Assembly: GCA_950075865.1 (NCBI GenBank)
Contig: CATMVA010000013.1
Span: forward strand, 16,405-80,404
Length of the DNA stretch: 64,000 nt
Direction of reading: 5' to 3'
Origin: an uncultured Oscillospiraceae bacterium
GTDB taxonomy: Bacteria; Bacillota; Clostridia; Oscillospirales; Oscillospiraceae
Shown: positions 39,228 through 46,622 of the stretch, in pieces
Position numbering within the stretch: position 1 is the first letter of the stretch
Layout of the letters: each line of letters begins with the position of its first letter
The notes under the pieces: generated by a model
Seen by the model: only the letters and a program-made list of their open reading frames with translations
What the model was told of the DNA's origin: nothing
Databases searched by the model: none
Translations under genes and position numbers: made by a program

Positions 39228-39277
39228 GAGCGAAACGCTCGGGGACAGTCGTTGGCCGCAGGCCAATGACCGTCCCC
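39228..39277. repeat. Double-hairpin intergenic repeat, copy 2
   Basis: GAGCG-AAA-CGCTC (39228-39240) abuts a 17-bp stem (39241-39257 with 39261-39277, two G-U-type differences). It shares CAGTCGTT, GGCC-NNN-GGCCAA and TGAC with the copy at 36724-36759. Confidence 0.55.
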
Positions 39278-39338
39278 GTCTCTTCCGGGTTTGTGATCTT
39301 CCCCCATAGGGTGGACCCTCCCCTTCCGGATATAAAAA

Positions 39339-39363
39339 GGAGCCGGTCCTTTCGACCGGCTCC
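39339..39363 (-). terminator. Terminator of the CmpB-type membrane protein gene
   Basis: 10-bp stem GGAGCCGGTC/GACCGGCTCC with a 5-nt loop and TTTTTATA on the minus strand. Confidence 0.9.
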
Positions 39364-39369
39364 CCGCTG

Positions 39370-40227
39370 CTATTGATCCCTTTTCTCCTGGCCGCCGTGG
39401 TCCTTGTGAACGACCCCCTTCAATATCCTGGCTGCCTTCTCCCCCTGCCGCTTCACGCTCTCCAGGGTCCCCTGATCCGGGGCGCTGGGACGCATCCGGT
39501 GGTAGGTCTCCCGGAACCGGCGGGTGATGATCTCGGTGCGGGCCATCAGCTCGTCATACCGCTCCTTGGCCACACGTCCGGCCTCGTCCAACTGGTCAGG
39601 GATCAGGTCGCTCAACCGCTCCGCGAGCTCCTGCCGTCCCAGCTTGGTCTGGAGCCGCAGCTCGTCTCCAGCCTGGCGGAGCTTCTTCATCAGCTGGGAG
39701 GTCTTGACCAGCTGGAGGATGGTGGCGGTGGCGTCGGCCAGCAGCACCCCCAGGAAAACGCCGTCCAGGAAATAGAGCACGCTGCCCCGGATCTCCCCCA
39801 GCTGCCGGGCAATCCAGGGGTGAACAAAATAGAGGACCAGGTAGGACAGCACACCCCAGGCCAGGCAGACCGGCAAGCAGATCCGCCCCTGCAAATTGAA
39901 CCGGCTCCAGCTGTAATCCCAGTACTTGATGTGGGTGGCGGTCTCCAGAAACCAGCCCACCAGATATTCCCAGGCCGACATGCAGACCGTGGCCACCAGA
40001 TAGAACAGGACAGGCCGGTCCATAAAGGGCTGGAACCAGCACACCATCATCAGCACGCCGATCCCGTAGATGGGGCAAATGGGCCCGTATAGAAAGCCAC
40101 GGGACACCGGGCGGCGCTCCACCACCGAGCACAGCACGGTCTCCATGCACCACCCCAGAAAGGAATAGACGATAAAATACAGAAAGGCCAGGCTCAGAGG
40201 GAGACCGAAAAAAACAGGATCGCTCAA
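39370..40227 (-). CDS. CmpB-type putative ABC transporter membrane protein
   Basis: A 285-residue protein with about five N-terminal membrane segments (to about 180) matching the ABC_trans_CmpB family: FIVYSFLGWCMETV, VERRPVSRGFLYGPICPIYG, GRICLPVCLAWGVLSY. The last 100 residues form a charged helix, probably a coiled coil. The family name comes from a weak transporter link; no ATPase gene is adjacent. It overlaps the DUF4364 gene by 4 nt. Confidence 0.85.
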   Translation of the reverse strand: MSDPVFFGLPLSLAFLYFIVYSFLGWCMETVLCSVVERRPVSRGFLYGPICPIYGIGVLMMVCWFQPFMDRPVLFYLVATVCMSAWEYLVGWFLETATHIKYWDYSWSRFNLQGRICLPVCLAWGVLSYLVLYFVHPWIARQLGEIRGSVLYFLDGVFLGVLLADATATILQLVKTSQLMKKLRQAGDELRLQTKLGRQELAERLSDLIPDQLDEAGRVAKERYDELMARTEIITRRFRETYHRMRPSAPDQGTLESVKRQGEKAARILKGVVHKDHGGQEKRDQ

Positions 40228-40754
40228 GATGTCTCCTCCTCGCTGAGAACGGACAAAATAGTGTGGTAGAGCTTCTCCGGCCGCTTCCGGAATCCGCCGA
40301 TGAGCCGGTCGGCCTGCTCCTCCGAGGGACAGAGCAGCTCCACTGTCAGCAGATTGCCCTTGTCGTCGTCCAGGCTCATCCGGGCCATCACCGCCCCGTC
40401 CGGTCCGCTCCGCTTTTCCCCCTTGACCTGAGCCTGCCGCCGCAGGGCGGCGTTCACTGGGATCAACGACTGGTCACAGTGGCGGCGCACCGAGAAGGGC
40501 AGGCTGCTCTCACAGGCCTGGGAGTTCACCCGTCCCTTGTCGGTGATCCGGTAGCCCTCCTGCCCCAGCTCCAGGTTCCCGTTTTCCACCAGCTCGGCGG
40601 TGGCCTCGGCAAAGTCGAAATAGCTCACCCCTTGGTGCTCCATGACCAGATCGGCCAGGGTGTCCGGCACGATGGGTCCCGCCGCCCGGTCCAGAAGGTA
40701 GAGCTCCAGCATCTTGATGTCCAGCTTATTATGGATAAAGCCCTGTTCGGCCAT
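40224..40754 (-). CDS. DUF4364 family protein
   Basis: A 176-residue cytoplasmic protein of the clostridial DUF4364 family: NKLDIKMLELYLLDRA, YFDFAEATAELVENGNLEL and YRITDKGR. The N-terminal 75 residues look like a winged helix, so DNA binding is possible. Its stop overlaps the start of the CmpB-type gene, so the two are co-translated. Confidence 0.85.
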   Translation of the reverse strand: MAEQGFIHNKLDIKMLELYLLDRAAGPIVPDTLADLVMEHQGVSYFDFAEATAELVENGNLELGQEGYRITDKGRVNSQACESSLPFSVRRHCDQSLIPVNAALRRQAQVKGEKRSGPDGAVMARMSLDDDKGNLLTVELLCPSEEQADRLIGGFRKRPEKLYHTILSVLSEEETS

Positions 40755-40854
40755 TGCTCCCGCTCCTTTCGTACTCCATAGCTTCTTTTCTCGGATTATA
40801 CCTCATTTCTCCCCGCCTGGCAAGGCCCCGGCTTTTTAAGAATCCGTAAAGCCT

Positions 40855-41814
40855 TCACCAGACCGGCTCCGCCCCTTCCGCCCGCAGCGGACACTGTGCG
40901 AAGATCCGCTCTACCAACGTCCGGTACTCCGTAGTCTCGGCCGCTTTCCGCAGGTCCTTCTCCAGCCGCCCGGTGTCCTCAAAAAGGCAGATCTGATAAA
41001 ACCAGATCTCCTTCATCCGCCCCAGGGCAGCCCTGGCATTGCCAAAAGCCGCGCAGTATTCCTCAAAGAGCGCCTCGGTGTAAGACTTCAGCTCCTCCCG
41101 GCCTGCCCCCTCCCCACCCCGGAGCCGGCGGAAGAGCGCCGGGTCGGCCACGGCCCCCCGGCCCAGCATAAAGGCTTCGGCCTCCGGATACGCCTCCCGG
41201 AAGGCCCAAAACCGCGCCGCGGTAGTCAGGTCCCCGTTGCAGCACACCGGGTTCCGGCTCTCCCGAAGGGCATAGCCCAGCCACGCCGGCCTTGCCGGCC
41301 GGCGGTAAAAGTCAGCCCCCACCCGGCAATGGACGGTCAATTCACAGATAGGGTAGCGATTGAACAGTTCCAGCAGGGCCGGGAACTCCTCCGGGGCGTT
41401 CCGCCCCAGCCGGGTCTTTACCGAGACGGCGCAGGGCGCCTGGGCGAAGATCCCGTCCAGCAACCGCTCCAGCCCCTCCCGGTCCCCCAGGGCACCGCTC
41501 CCTTTCCCCTTGGCCGTCACCGTCCCCGACGGGCAGCCCAGATTCAGGTTGACCTCCCCGTAGTCCAGCCCGGCCAGGGCTTTGGCCGCCCAGAGAAAAT
41601 CCTCACTCCGCCGGGTCAGCAGTTGGGGCACCACGGTTATGCCCACGTTGGCTGCCGGGTCCAGTCCCCGCATATCCCGTGGCGGGATACGCCCGTCCGA
41701 GGTGGGGGAGAAAAAAGGCGTATAATATTTGTCCGCACCGCCGAAAAAGCGGTGGTGGAGCCTCCGGAACACCGGATCAGTCACCCCCTCCAGGGGTGCG
41801 AAATAAAGCTTCAA
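40855..41814 (-). CDS. tRNA-dihydrouridine synthase family protein
   Basis: A 319-residue FMN-dependent enzyme that reduces uridines in tRNA. Visible are FAPLEGVTDPVFR (FMN-binding strand), LNLGCPSGTVTAKGKG with the catalytic Cys, SVKTRLG, LTVHCRVG and CNGDLTTA. Shorter divergent C-terminus than DusB. The exact position modified cannot be inferred. Confidence 0.9.
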   Translation of the reverse strand: MKLYFAPLEGVTDPVFRRLHHRFFGGADKYYTPFFSPTSDGRIPPRDMRGLDPAANVGITVVPQLLTRRSEDFLWAAKALAGLDYGEVNLNLGCPSGTVTAKGKGSGALGDREGLERLLDGIFAQAPCAVSVKTRLGRNAPEEFPALLELFNRYPICELTVHCRVGADFYRRPARPAWLGYALRESRNPVCCNGDLTTAARFWAFREAYPEAEAFMLGRGAVADPALFRRLRGGEGAGREELKSYTEALFEEYCAAFGNARAALGRMKEIWFYQICLFEDTGRLEKDLRKAAETTEYRTLVERIFAQCPLRAEGAEPVW

Positions 41815-41918
41815 TCTCTCTCACCTCTTTTTTATTGTACCAAAGTCGGTAAAAAAAGGCAAAGGGTTCCTCACGAGAAAGAATTGTGATTTTATTCCAA
41901 AAAAATCCTCCAAACAGG

Positions 41919-41948
41919 TTGCAATTTAGTGCGTGTTTCTGGTAAAAT
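41919..41948 (+). promoter_or_regulatory. Candidate promoter of ptsHI
   Basis: -35 TTGCAA (41919-41924), 18-nt spacer, -10 TAAAAT (41943-41948). The ptsH start is about 70 nt downstream. Confidence 0.6.
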
Positions 41949-42017
41949 AGGAAAGCAGGAAATCCTTGATTGGAATCCTCCGAATTTCAGCAAGAAAAAG
42001 GAAAGGATGTCATCGCT

Positions 42018-42278
42018 ATGAAACAGTTCCAGTACACTATCACCGACCCCTTGGGTATCCACGCCCGCCCCGCCGGGCTTCTGGTCAAGGCCGCCAAGGC
42101 TCTGGACAGCACCATCACCATTGAGAAGGAAGACGGCAAGTCCGCCGTGGCCACCAAGCTCATGGCCGTCATGGGTCTGGCCATCAAGGCCGGCAACACC
42201 GTGACCGTCACCGTGGAGGGCGGCAACGAGGAGGCCAACGCCGCCGCCATGGAGCAGTTCTTCAAGGAGAACGTCTGA
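42018..42278 (+). CDS. ptsH: Phosphocarrier protein HPr
   Basis: HPr carries phosphate from enzyme I to PTS EIIA domains. The 86-residue protein has GIHARPAG with His15. In Firmicutes Ser46 is normally phosphorylated by HPr kinase to control CcpA. Here the aligned stretch is GKSAVATKLMAVMGL, and the residue in the Ser46 place is Lys47, with Thr46 just before it. So the usual regulatory serine is missing. The start at 42018 follows AAGGAAAGG. Co-transcribed with ptsI 27 nt later. Confidence 0.95.
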   Translation: MKQFQYTITDPLGIHARPAGLLVKAAKALDSTITIEKEDGKSAVATKLMAVMGLAIKAGNTVTVTVEGGNEEANAAAMEQFFKENV

Positions 42279-42305
42279 TCACCATTCTGTAAGGAGGGAA
42301 CCCTT

Positions 42306-43940
42306 ATGCAAGTAGCCACCGGCAAATCCATCCTGGACGGCATTGCCATCGGCCCCGTTCACTTCTATCGCAAGGTAGATATGGTGATCACCCCCGTTTC
42401 CGCCCTGACCCCCGCCGAGGAACTTGCCCGTTTCGCCACCGCCCAGGCCAAGGCCCAGGAGCAGCTGGGATTGCTTTACGACAAGGCCCTGGCCGAGGTA
42501 GGCGAGGACAACGCCGCCATCTTCGAGATCCACCAGATGATGCTGGAAGACGATGACTACGTAGAGGCCATCCAGTCTATCATTGAGACCCAGAAGGCCA
42601 CCGCCGAGTACGCTGTCTCCACCACCGGCGAGAACTTCTCCGCCACCTTCGCCGCCATGGACGACGCCTATATGAAAGCCCGGGCCGTGGACGTGAAAGA
42701 CGTCTCCCATCGCCTGGTGAATATCCTCACCGGTGTCGGTGAGGCCAGCCTCCTGGGCGACCAGCCGGTCATCCTGGTAGCCGACGACCTGACCCCCAGC
42801 GAGACCGTCCAGATGGACAAGAGCAAGCTGCTGGGCTTCGTCACCCGGAAGGGTTCCACCAACAGCCACACCGCCATCCTGGCCCGGACCATGAACATCC
42901 CAGCCCTCATCGGCGTGGACATCGATGAGAGCTGGGACGGCAAGCTGGGCATCATCGACGGCTACAACCACTGCGTGTACATCGACCCCACCACCGACCT
43001 CCACGCCACTCTGGAGCGCAAGCGCCAGTCCGACCTGCAGCAGCGGGCCCTCCTCCAGGGCCTCAAGGGCATGCCCAACGAGACGCTGGACGGCCGGAAG
43101 GTAAACCTCTACGCCAACATCGGAAATGTGGGCGACGTGGGTCTGGTCCTCCAGAATGACGCCACCGGCATCGGCCTGTTCCGCAGCGAGTTCATCTATC
43201 TCAACTCCCACGACTACCCCACCGAGGATGAGCAGTTCGCCATCTACAAGCAGGTGGCCGAGACCATGGGCGGCAAAAAGGTCATCATCCGCACCCTGGA
43301 TATCGGCGCCGACAAGCAGGCCGACTACTTCAACCTGGACAAGGAGGAGAACCCCGCCCTGGGCTTCCGGGCCATCCGGATCTGCCTGACCCGGAAGGAG
43401 ATCTTCAAGACCCAGCTCCGGGCCATCCTCCGGGCCAGCGCCTACGGCAAGGTCTCCATCATGTTCCCCATGATCACCTCCCTCTGGGAGGTCAAGGATG
43501 CCAAGGCCACCCTGGCCGAGTGCCGCAAGGAGCTGGAGGACGCCGGCATTCCCGTGGGCGAGGTGGAGATCGGCATTATGATCGAGACCCCCGCCGCCGT
43601 CATGGTGGCCGACGACCTGGCCCAGGAGGTGGAGTTCTTCTCCCTGGGCACCAACGACCTGACCCAGTACACTCTGGCCATCGACCGGCAGAACCCCAAG
43701 CTGGACCGCTTCTACGATCCCCACCACCCCGCCGTGCTCCGCCTCATCCGCATGACTATCGAGGCCGGACACCGCCACAACTGCTGGGTGGGTATCTGCG
43801 GCGAACTGGGCGCCGATTCCACCCTGACCGAGACCTTCCTCCGCATGGGCATCGACGAGCTGTCGGTCTCCCCCTCCTCTATCCTCCCCCTCCGGAAGAT
43901 CGTTCGGAGCCTGGATCTGAGCAAGGAGTCCCAGGTCTGA
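42306..43940 (+). CDS. ptsI: PTS enzyme I (phosphoenolpyruvate-protein phosphotransferase)
   Basis: Enzyme I moves phosphate from PEP to HPr. In 544 residues: HPr-binding helical domain, the phospho-His segment GSTNSHTAILART (about 182-194), DIDESWDG linker, then the PEP-binding barrel with GIGLFRSEFIYL, RTLDIGADKQ, FSLGTNDLTQYTLAIDRQN and the closing GICGELGAD. All functional residues are present. A terminator follows, so ptsHI is a two-gene unit; it would feed the two EIIBC systems at 55.8 and 62.2 kb. Confidence 0.97.
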   Translation: MQVATGKSILDGIAIGPVHFYRKVDMVITPVSALTPAEELARFATAQAKAQEQLGLLYDKALAEVGEDNAAIFEIHQMMLEDDDYVEAIQSIIETQKATAEYAVSTTGENFSATFAAMDDAYMKARAVDVKDVSHRLVNILTGVGEASLLGDQPVILVADDLTPSETVQMDKSKLLGFVTRKGSTNSHTAILARTMNIPALIGVDIDESWDGKLGIIDGYNHCVYIDPTTDLHATLERKRQSDLQQRALLQGLKGMPNETLDGRKVNLYANIGNVGDVGLVLQNDATGIGLFRSEFIYLNSHDYPTEDEQFAIYKQVAETMGGKKVIIRTLDIGADKQADYFNLDKEENPALGFRAIRICLTRKEIFKTQLRAILRASAYGKVSIMFPMITSLWEVKDAKATLAECRKELEDAGIPVGEVEIGIMIETPAAVMVADDLAQEVEFFSLGTNDLTQYTLAIDRQNPKLDRFYDPHHPAVLRLIRMTIEAGHRHNCWVGICGELGADSTLTETFLRMGIDELSVSPSSILPLRKIVRSLDLSKESQV

Positions 43941-43951
43941 ATCAACCTATA

Positions 43952-43987
43952 AAAGAGAGCCGCTCCCACGAGCGGCTCTCTTTTTTT
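43952..43987 (+). terminator. Terminator of ptsHI
   Basis: 14-bp stem AAAGAGAGCCGCTC with its complement, CCAC loop, tail of seven T. Confidence 0.92.
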
Positions 43988-43991
43988 GTAA

Positions 43992-44021
43992 AAAAGGCCC
44001 CGCCTTGCGGCGGGGCCTTTT
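43992..44021 (-). terminator. Terminator of the convergent gene at 44051
   Basis: 13-bp stem AAAAGGCCCCGCC/GGCGGGGCCTTTT with a TTGC loop, T-rich on the minus strand. Confidence 0.85.
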
Positions 44022-44050
44022 CAGGGCTTTCTTTGTCAAATGGGCTTCGT

Positions 44051-45301
44051 TCAGCTCAGCTCCTGCAGATCCTCCAGGTGCTCCAGGATCAACTCCTTCT
44101 CCTCGGTGGAGAGGGTCACATCCCCCAGGATCTCCATGGCCTTGACCTGGACCTTCTCCTCCACCGTCTGGATGGATTCGATGTGGTCGAAAATCAGCTC
44201 CTTCTCCTCGGTGGAAAGGCTGGGATCGCCCAGCAGCTCCAGCACCTGGGCCTGGAGGTTCTCCTCCAGATCCCGCAGCTCCTCGGCATGCTCCAGGATC
44301 AGCTCCTTCTCCTCGGTGGGAAGGCTGGGGTCCCGCAGGATCTCGGCGGCCATATCCAACGCCGAACCGGCGGCTCTCCGGCTGCCGGTCTCCCGGTTGA
44401 TAACCGAAACGCCCTGGTCCCCAATGTGGATGTCCACCTTCCCGTTGGTTGCCTGGCGAATGGCGGAGAGTGCCTCGTTCACATAGTGCTGGATAGATTC
44501 CCCGCTCCGCTTGGCGCCCCGTTTGGCGGCGTCCTTCAGATCCCGCGCGGCATCCTGCAAGTCCTGGGCAGCCTCGTCCAGCTGCCGCTTTACCTCAGCC
44601 TCCTGCTCGGGGGTGAGCTCCACGCTCTTTTTCACCTTGCTCCCGAAATCGCTCCACTTCTTCCCCCAACCGTCAAAATTAGGCATCCTTGGCGGATTTT
44701 TGCGGGAAAGCAGCGTGGTATAGACCCCGATGAGCTGCTGGTTGGTGGTCTCCCTGCTGACGGCGATCTCCCGGAGGGCGGTGATCTTGGTCTCCTCCCC
44801 CGGTCCCATCAGGCTGATCTTATCCATGGCCGCCTGAATATAGGCGCTGTCCTTCCGGACTGCCTCCAGCTGCTCCAGCAGATAGGCCGTGCTGACCTCC
44901 TTGGGCTCCTCGGGAGCCTCAACACTCTCCGGAATTTCGGGAGTCTCCGGAGCCTCAGGGGTCTCGGGCACTTCCGGCGTTTCCGAGGCGACCGGTGTAA
45001 CGGGAGCCACGGGTGTGACCGGAGCCACAGGCTCAACAGGAGCCACGGGTGTCACGGGAATTTCAGGTGCTTCAGCAGTCTCGGGGACCACGGGAGTGGG
45101 CTGCGCGTCGTTGCGCTTATGAAACAAAAAGTCCTTCATTTGACTGTCCTCCAAATTGAAATTTGGCGGACACGCGAGACAGATCAGGTTTTCTGAAAGG
45201 AAGCGTGCCCGCCCTTGTTTAACGAGCTGTTTCGCCCGTCTCGGCCAAGTCGCTTCGTATTCATTCCCTTGCTCGTCTATCACACGCACGTTTTTTTCGA
45301 T
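44051..45301 (-). CDS. Modular protein with Pro/Thr-rich linker and three C-terminal repeats; apparent AUC start
   Basis: About 416 residues. An N-terminal module ([20 protein letters not shown], then [27 protein letters not shown]) looks like a small nucleic-acid or metal-binding unit seen in clostridial proteins. A Pro/Val/Glu/Thr-rich linker, a helical middle, and three repeats of about 32 residues with (S/P)TEEKEL(I/L) follow. No ATG fits: a consensus promoter lies at 45384-45412, and AGGGGGAGG sits 6 nt before ATC at 45301, where the family would have its Met. GTG codons at 45289 and 45283 are 18 or more nt from that SD. Function unknown. Confidence 0.7.
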   Translation of the reverse strand: MEKNVRVIDEQGNEYEATWPRRAKQLVKQGRARFLSENLICLACPPNFNLEDSQMKDFLFHKRNDAQPTPVVPETAEAPEIPVTPVAPVEPVAPVTPVAPVTPVASETPEVPETPEAPETPEIPESVEAPEEPKEVSTAYLLEQLEAVRKDSAYIQAAMDKISLMGPGEETKITALREIAVSRETTNQQLIGVYTTLLSRKNPPRMPNFDGWGKKWSDFGSKVKKSVELTPEQEAEVKRQLDEAAQDLQDAARDLKDAAKRGAKRSGESIQHYVNEALSAIRQATNGKVDIHIGDQGVSVINRETGSRRAAGSALDMAAEILRDPSLPTEEKELILEHAEELRDLEENLQAQVLELLGDPSLSTEEKELIFDHIESIQTVEEKVQVKAMEILGDVTLSTEEKELILEHLEDLQELS

Positions 45302-45383
45302 GGGTGTCCTCCCCCTTATGATAGATTGTGGAAATGCCGGAGGCCGTTTTTTCCAATGGGTGCCATCCCCGCTCCGTAAGAAT

Positions 45384-45412
45384 ATTATAGCCCCCGCTGT
45401 CCTGGTTGTCAA
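45384..45412 (-). promoter_or_regulatory. Consensus sigma-A promoter of the modular gene
   Basis: On the minus strand: TTGACA (45412-45407), 17-nt spacer, TATAAT (45389-45384); a perfect match. It fixes the transcript start near 45377 and rules out any translation start upstream of that. Confidence 0.9.
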
Positions 45413-45450
45413 TCTCTGCCGCCTTTTCTTTACAATTCCGAAATCTTTTC

Positions 45451-45479
45451 TTGCATTTTTTCTCTGGATGTGTTATCCT
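45451..45479 (+). promoter_or_regulatory. Promoter of the PerR-like gene
   Basis: -35 TTGCAT (45451-45456), 17-nt spacer, -10 TATCCT (45474-45479). Confidence 0.6.
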
Positions 45480-45486
45480 CAATTCA

Positions 45487-45497
45487 AGAATAATTCT
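45487..45497 (+). promoter_or_regulatory. Candidate Fur/PerR operator
   Basis: AGAATAATTCT, an 11-nt perfect palindrome in an AT-rich setting between the -10 and the SD. Half sites resemble those of Per/Fur boxes. Confidence 0.45.
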
Positions 45498-45516
45498 CAT
45501 TTGGGAGGTGCCTGTC

Positions 45517-45918
45517 ATGCCCATACAACGCTACTCCCGCCAGCGGGAGCTGATCTACCAGGCCGTCCGGGACAGCCGCGCCCATCCCACGGCCGAGATG
45601 ATCTTCAACCAGCTCCGGCCCGAAAACCCTCACCTGAGCCTGGGCACCGTGTATCGCAACCTGGACCAGCTCTCCCGGGAGGGCTTCCTGACCCGGATGC
45701 CCTTCCCCGTGGAGCGCTACGACGCCTGCACCGACCCCCACTGCCACCTGAGGTGCGAAAAGTGCGGCGCGGTCAGCGACCTGCCCCTGCCCTACGCCCC
45801 CGGGCTGGACGCCGAAGCCGCCGCCCTCCAGCCCGGAACCCTTATCACCCGCCACGACTTGGTCTTCTACGGCACCTGCCCCGCCTGCCGGGAGGCGCCG
45901 GAGAGCGAAGTGTCCTGA
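45517..45918 (+). CDS. Fur-family regulator, PerR-like
   Basis: A 133-residue metal-dependent repressor. The winged helix includes HPTAEMIFNQLRP and LSLGTVYRNLDQLSREGFL; the C-terminal dimer domain has DPHCHLRCEKCGAV, then a GTCPAC pair for structural zinc. The rubrerythrin gene 54 nt downstream suggests peroxide sensing (PerR) rather than iron control. The start follows GGGAGG. A palindrome in the leader could mediate autoregulation. Confidence 0.9.
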   Translation: MPIQRYSRQRELIYQAVRDSRAHPTAEMIFNQLRPENPHLSLGTVYRNLDQLSREGFLTRMPFPVERYDACTDPHCHLRCEKCGAVSDLPLPYAPGLDAEAAALQPGTLITRHDLVFYGTCPACREAPESEVS

Positions 45919-45972
45919 GATCACCTGCACCGGCATAAAATATATACCAAAAAGCGAAAGGAGAACATCACT

Positions 45973-46506
45973 ATGGAACTGAAAGGCAGCAAGACCGAGG
46001 CCAACCTGTGGAAGGCATTCGCGGGCGAGAGCATGGCCCGCAACAAGTACACCTACTTCGCCAGCGCGGCGAAAAAGGAGGGTTACGAGCAGATCGCCGC
46101 CCTCTTCCTGGAGACCGCCGACAACGAGAAGGAGCACGCCAAGCTGTGGTTCAAGGCCCTCTCTGGCATCGGCGACACCGCCGCCAACCTGGCTGCGGCG
46201 GCCGCCGGCGAGAACGAAGAGTGGACCCAGATGTACGCCGAGATGGCCCAGACCGCCCGTGAGGAGGGCTTCGAGAACCTGGCCCGCCTCTTCGAGGGCG
46301 TGGGCGAGATCGAGAAGGAGCACGAGGAGCGCTACCGTGCCCTGCTCAAGAACCTGAACGAGGGCGCCGTCTTCCACAAGGACGGGGTCTACGTCTGGAA
46401 GTGCCGCAACTGCGGCCACATCCATGTTGGAGCCGAGCCGCCCCAGACTTGCCCGGTCTGCGCTCATCCCCAGGCCTACTTCGAGCTTAAAGCGGAAAAT
46501 TACTGA
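45973..46506 (+). CDS. Rubrerythrin
   Basis: A non-haem iron peroxidase that protects anaerobes from peroxide. The 177-residue protein has a four-helix ferritin-like domain with the diiron ligands ([35 protein letters not shown]). A C-terminal rubredoxin domain follows ([10 protein letters not shown] and [12 protein letters not shown]). Complete four-Cys iron site. Probably co-transcribed with the PerR-like gene. Confidence 0.96.
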   Translation: MELKGSKTEANLWKAFAGESMARNKYTYFASAAKKEGYEQIAALFLETADNEKEHAKLWFKALSGIGDTAANLAAAAAGENEEWTQMYAEMAQTAREEGFENLARLFEGVGEIEKEHEERYRALLKNLNEGAVFHKDGVYVWKCRNCGHIHVGAEPPQTCPVCAHPQAYFELKAENY

Positions 46507-46565
46507 GCCGAGTGCAGGCGCCTGCCCTTGCGGGGCGGACCGCCGATCATCCTTGCCCCTATACA

Positions 46566-46600
46566 AAAGGCCCCCGGAGCCGATGGCTCCGGGGGCCTTT
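46566..46600 (+). terminator. Terminator after rubrerythrin
   Basis: 16-bp stem from AAAGGCCCCCGGAGCC, GAT loop, then T-rich tail. Also positioned to stop the convergent surface-protein gene. Confidence 0.9.
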
Positions 46601-46622
46601 CTTGTCTCTTGTCCGAACTGTC

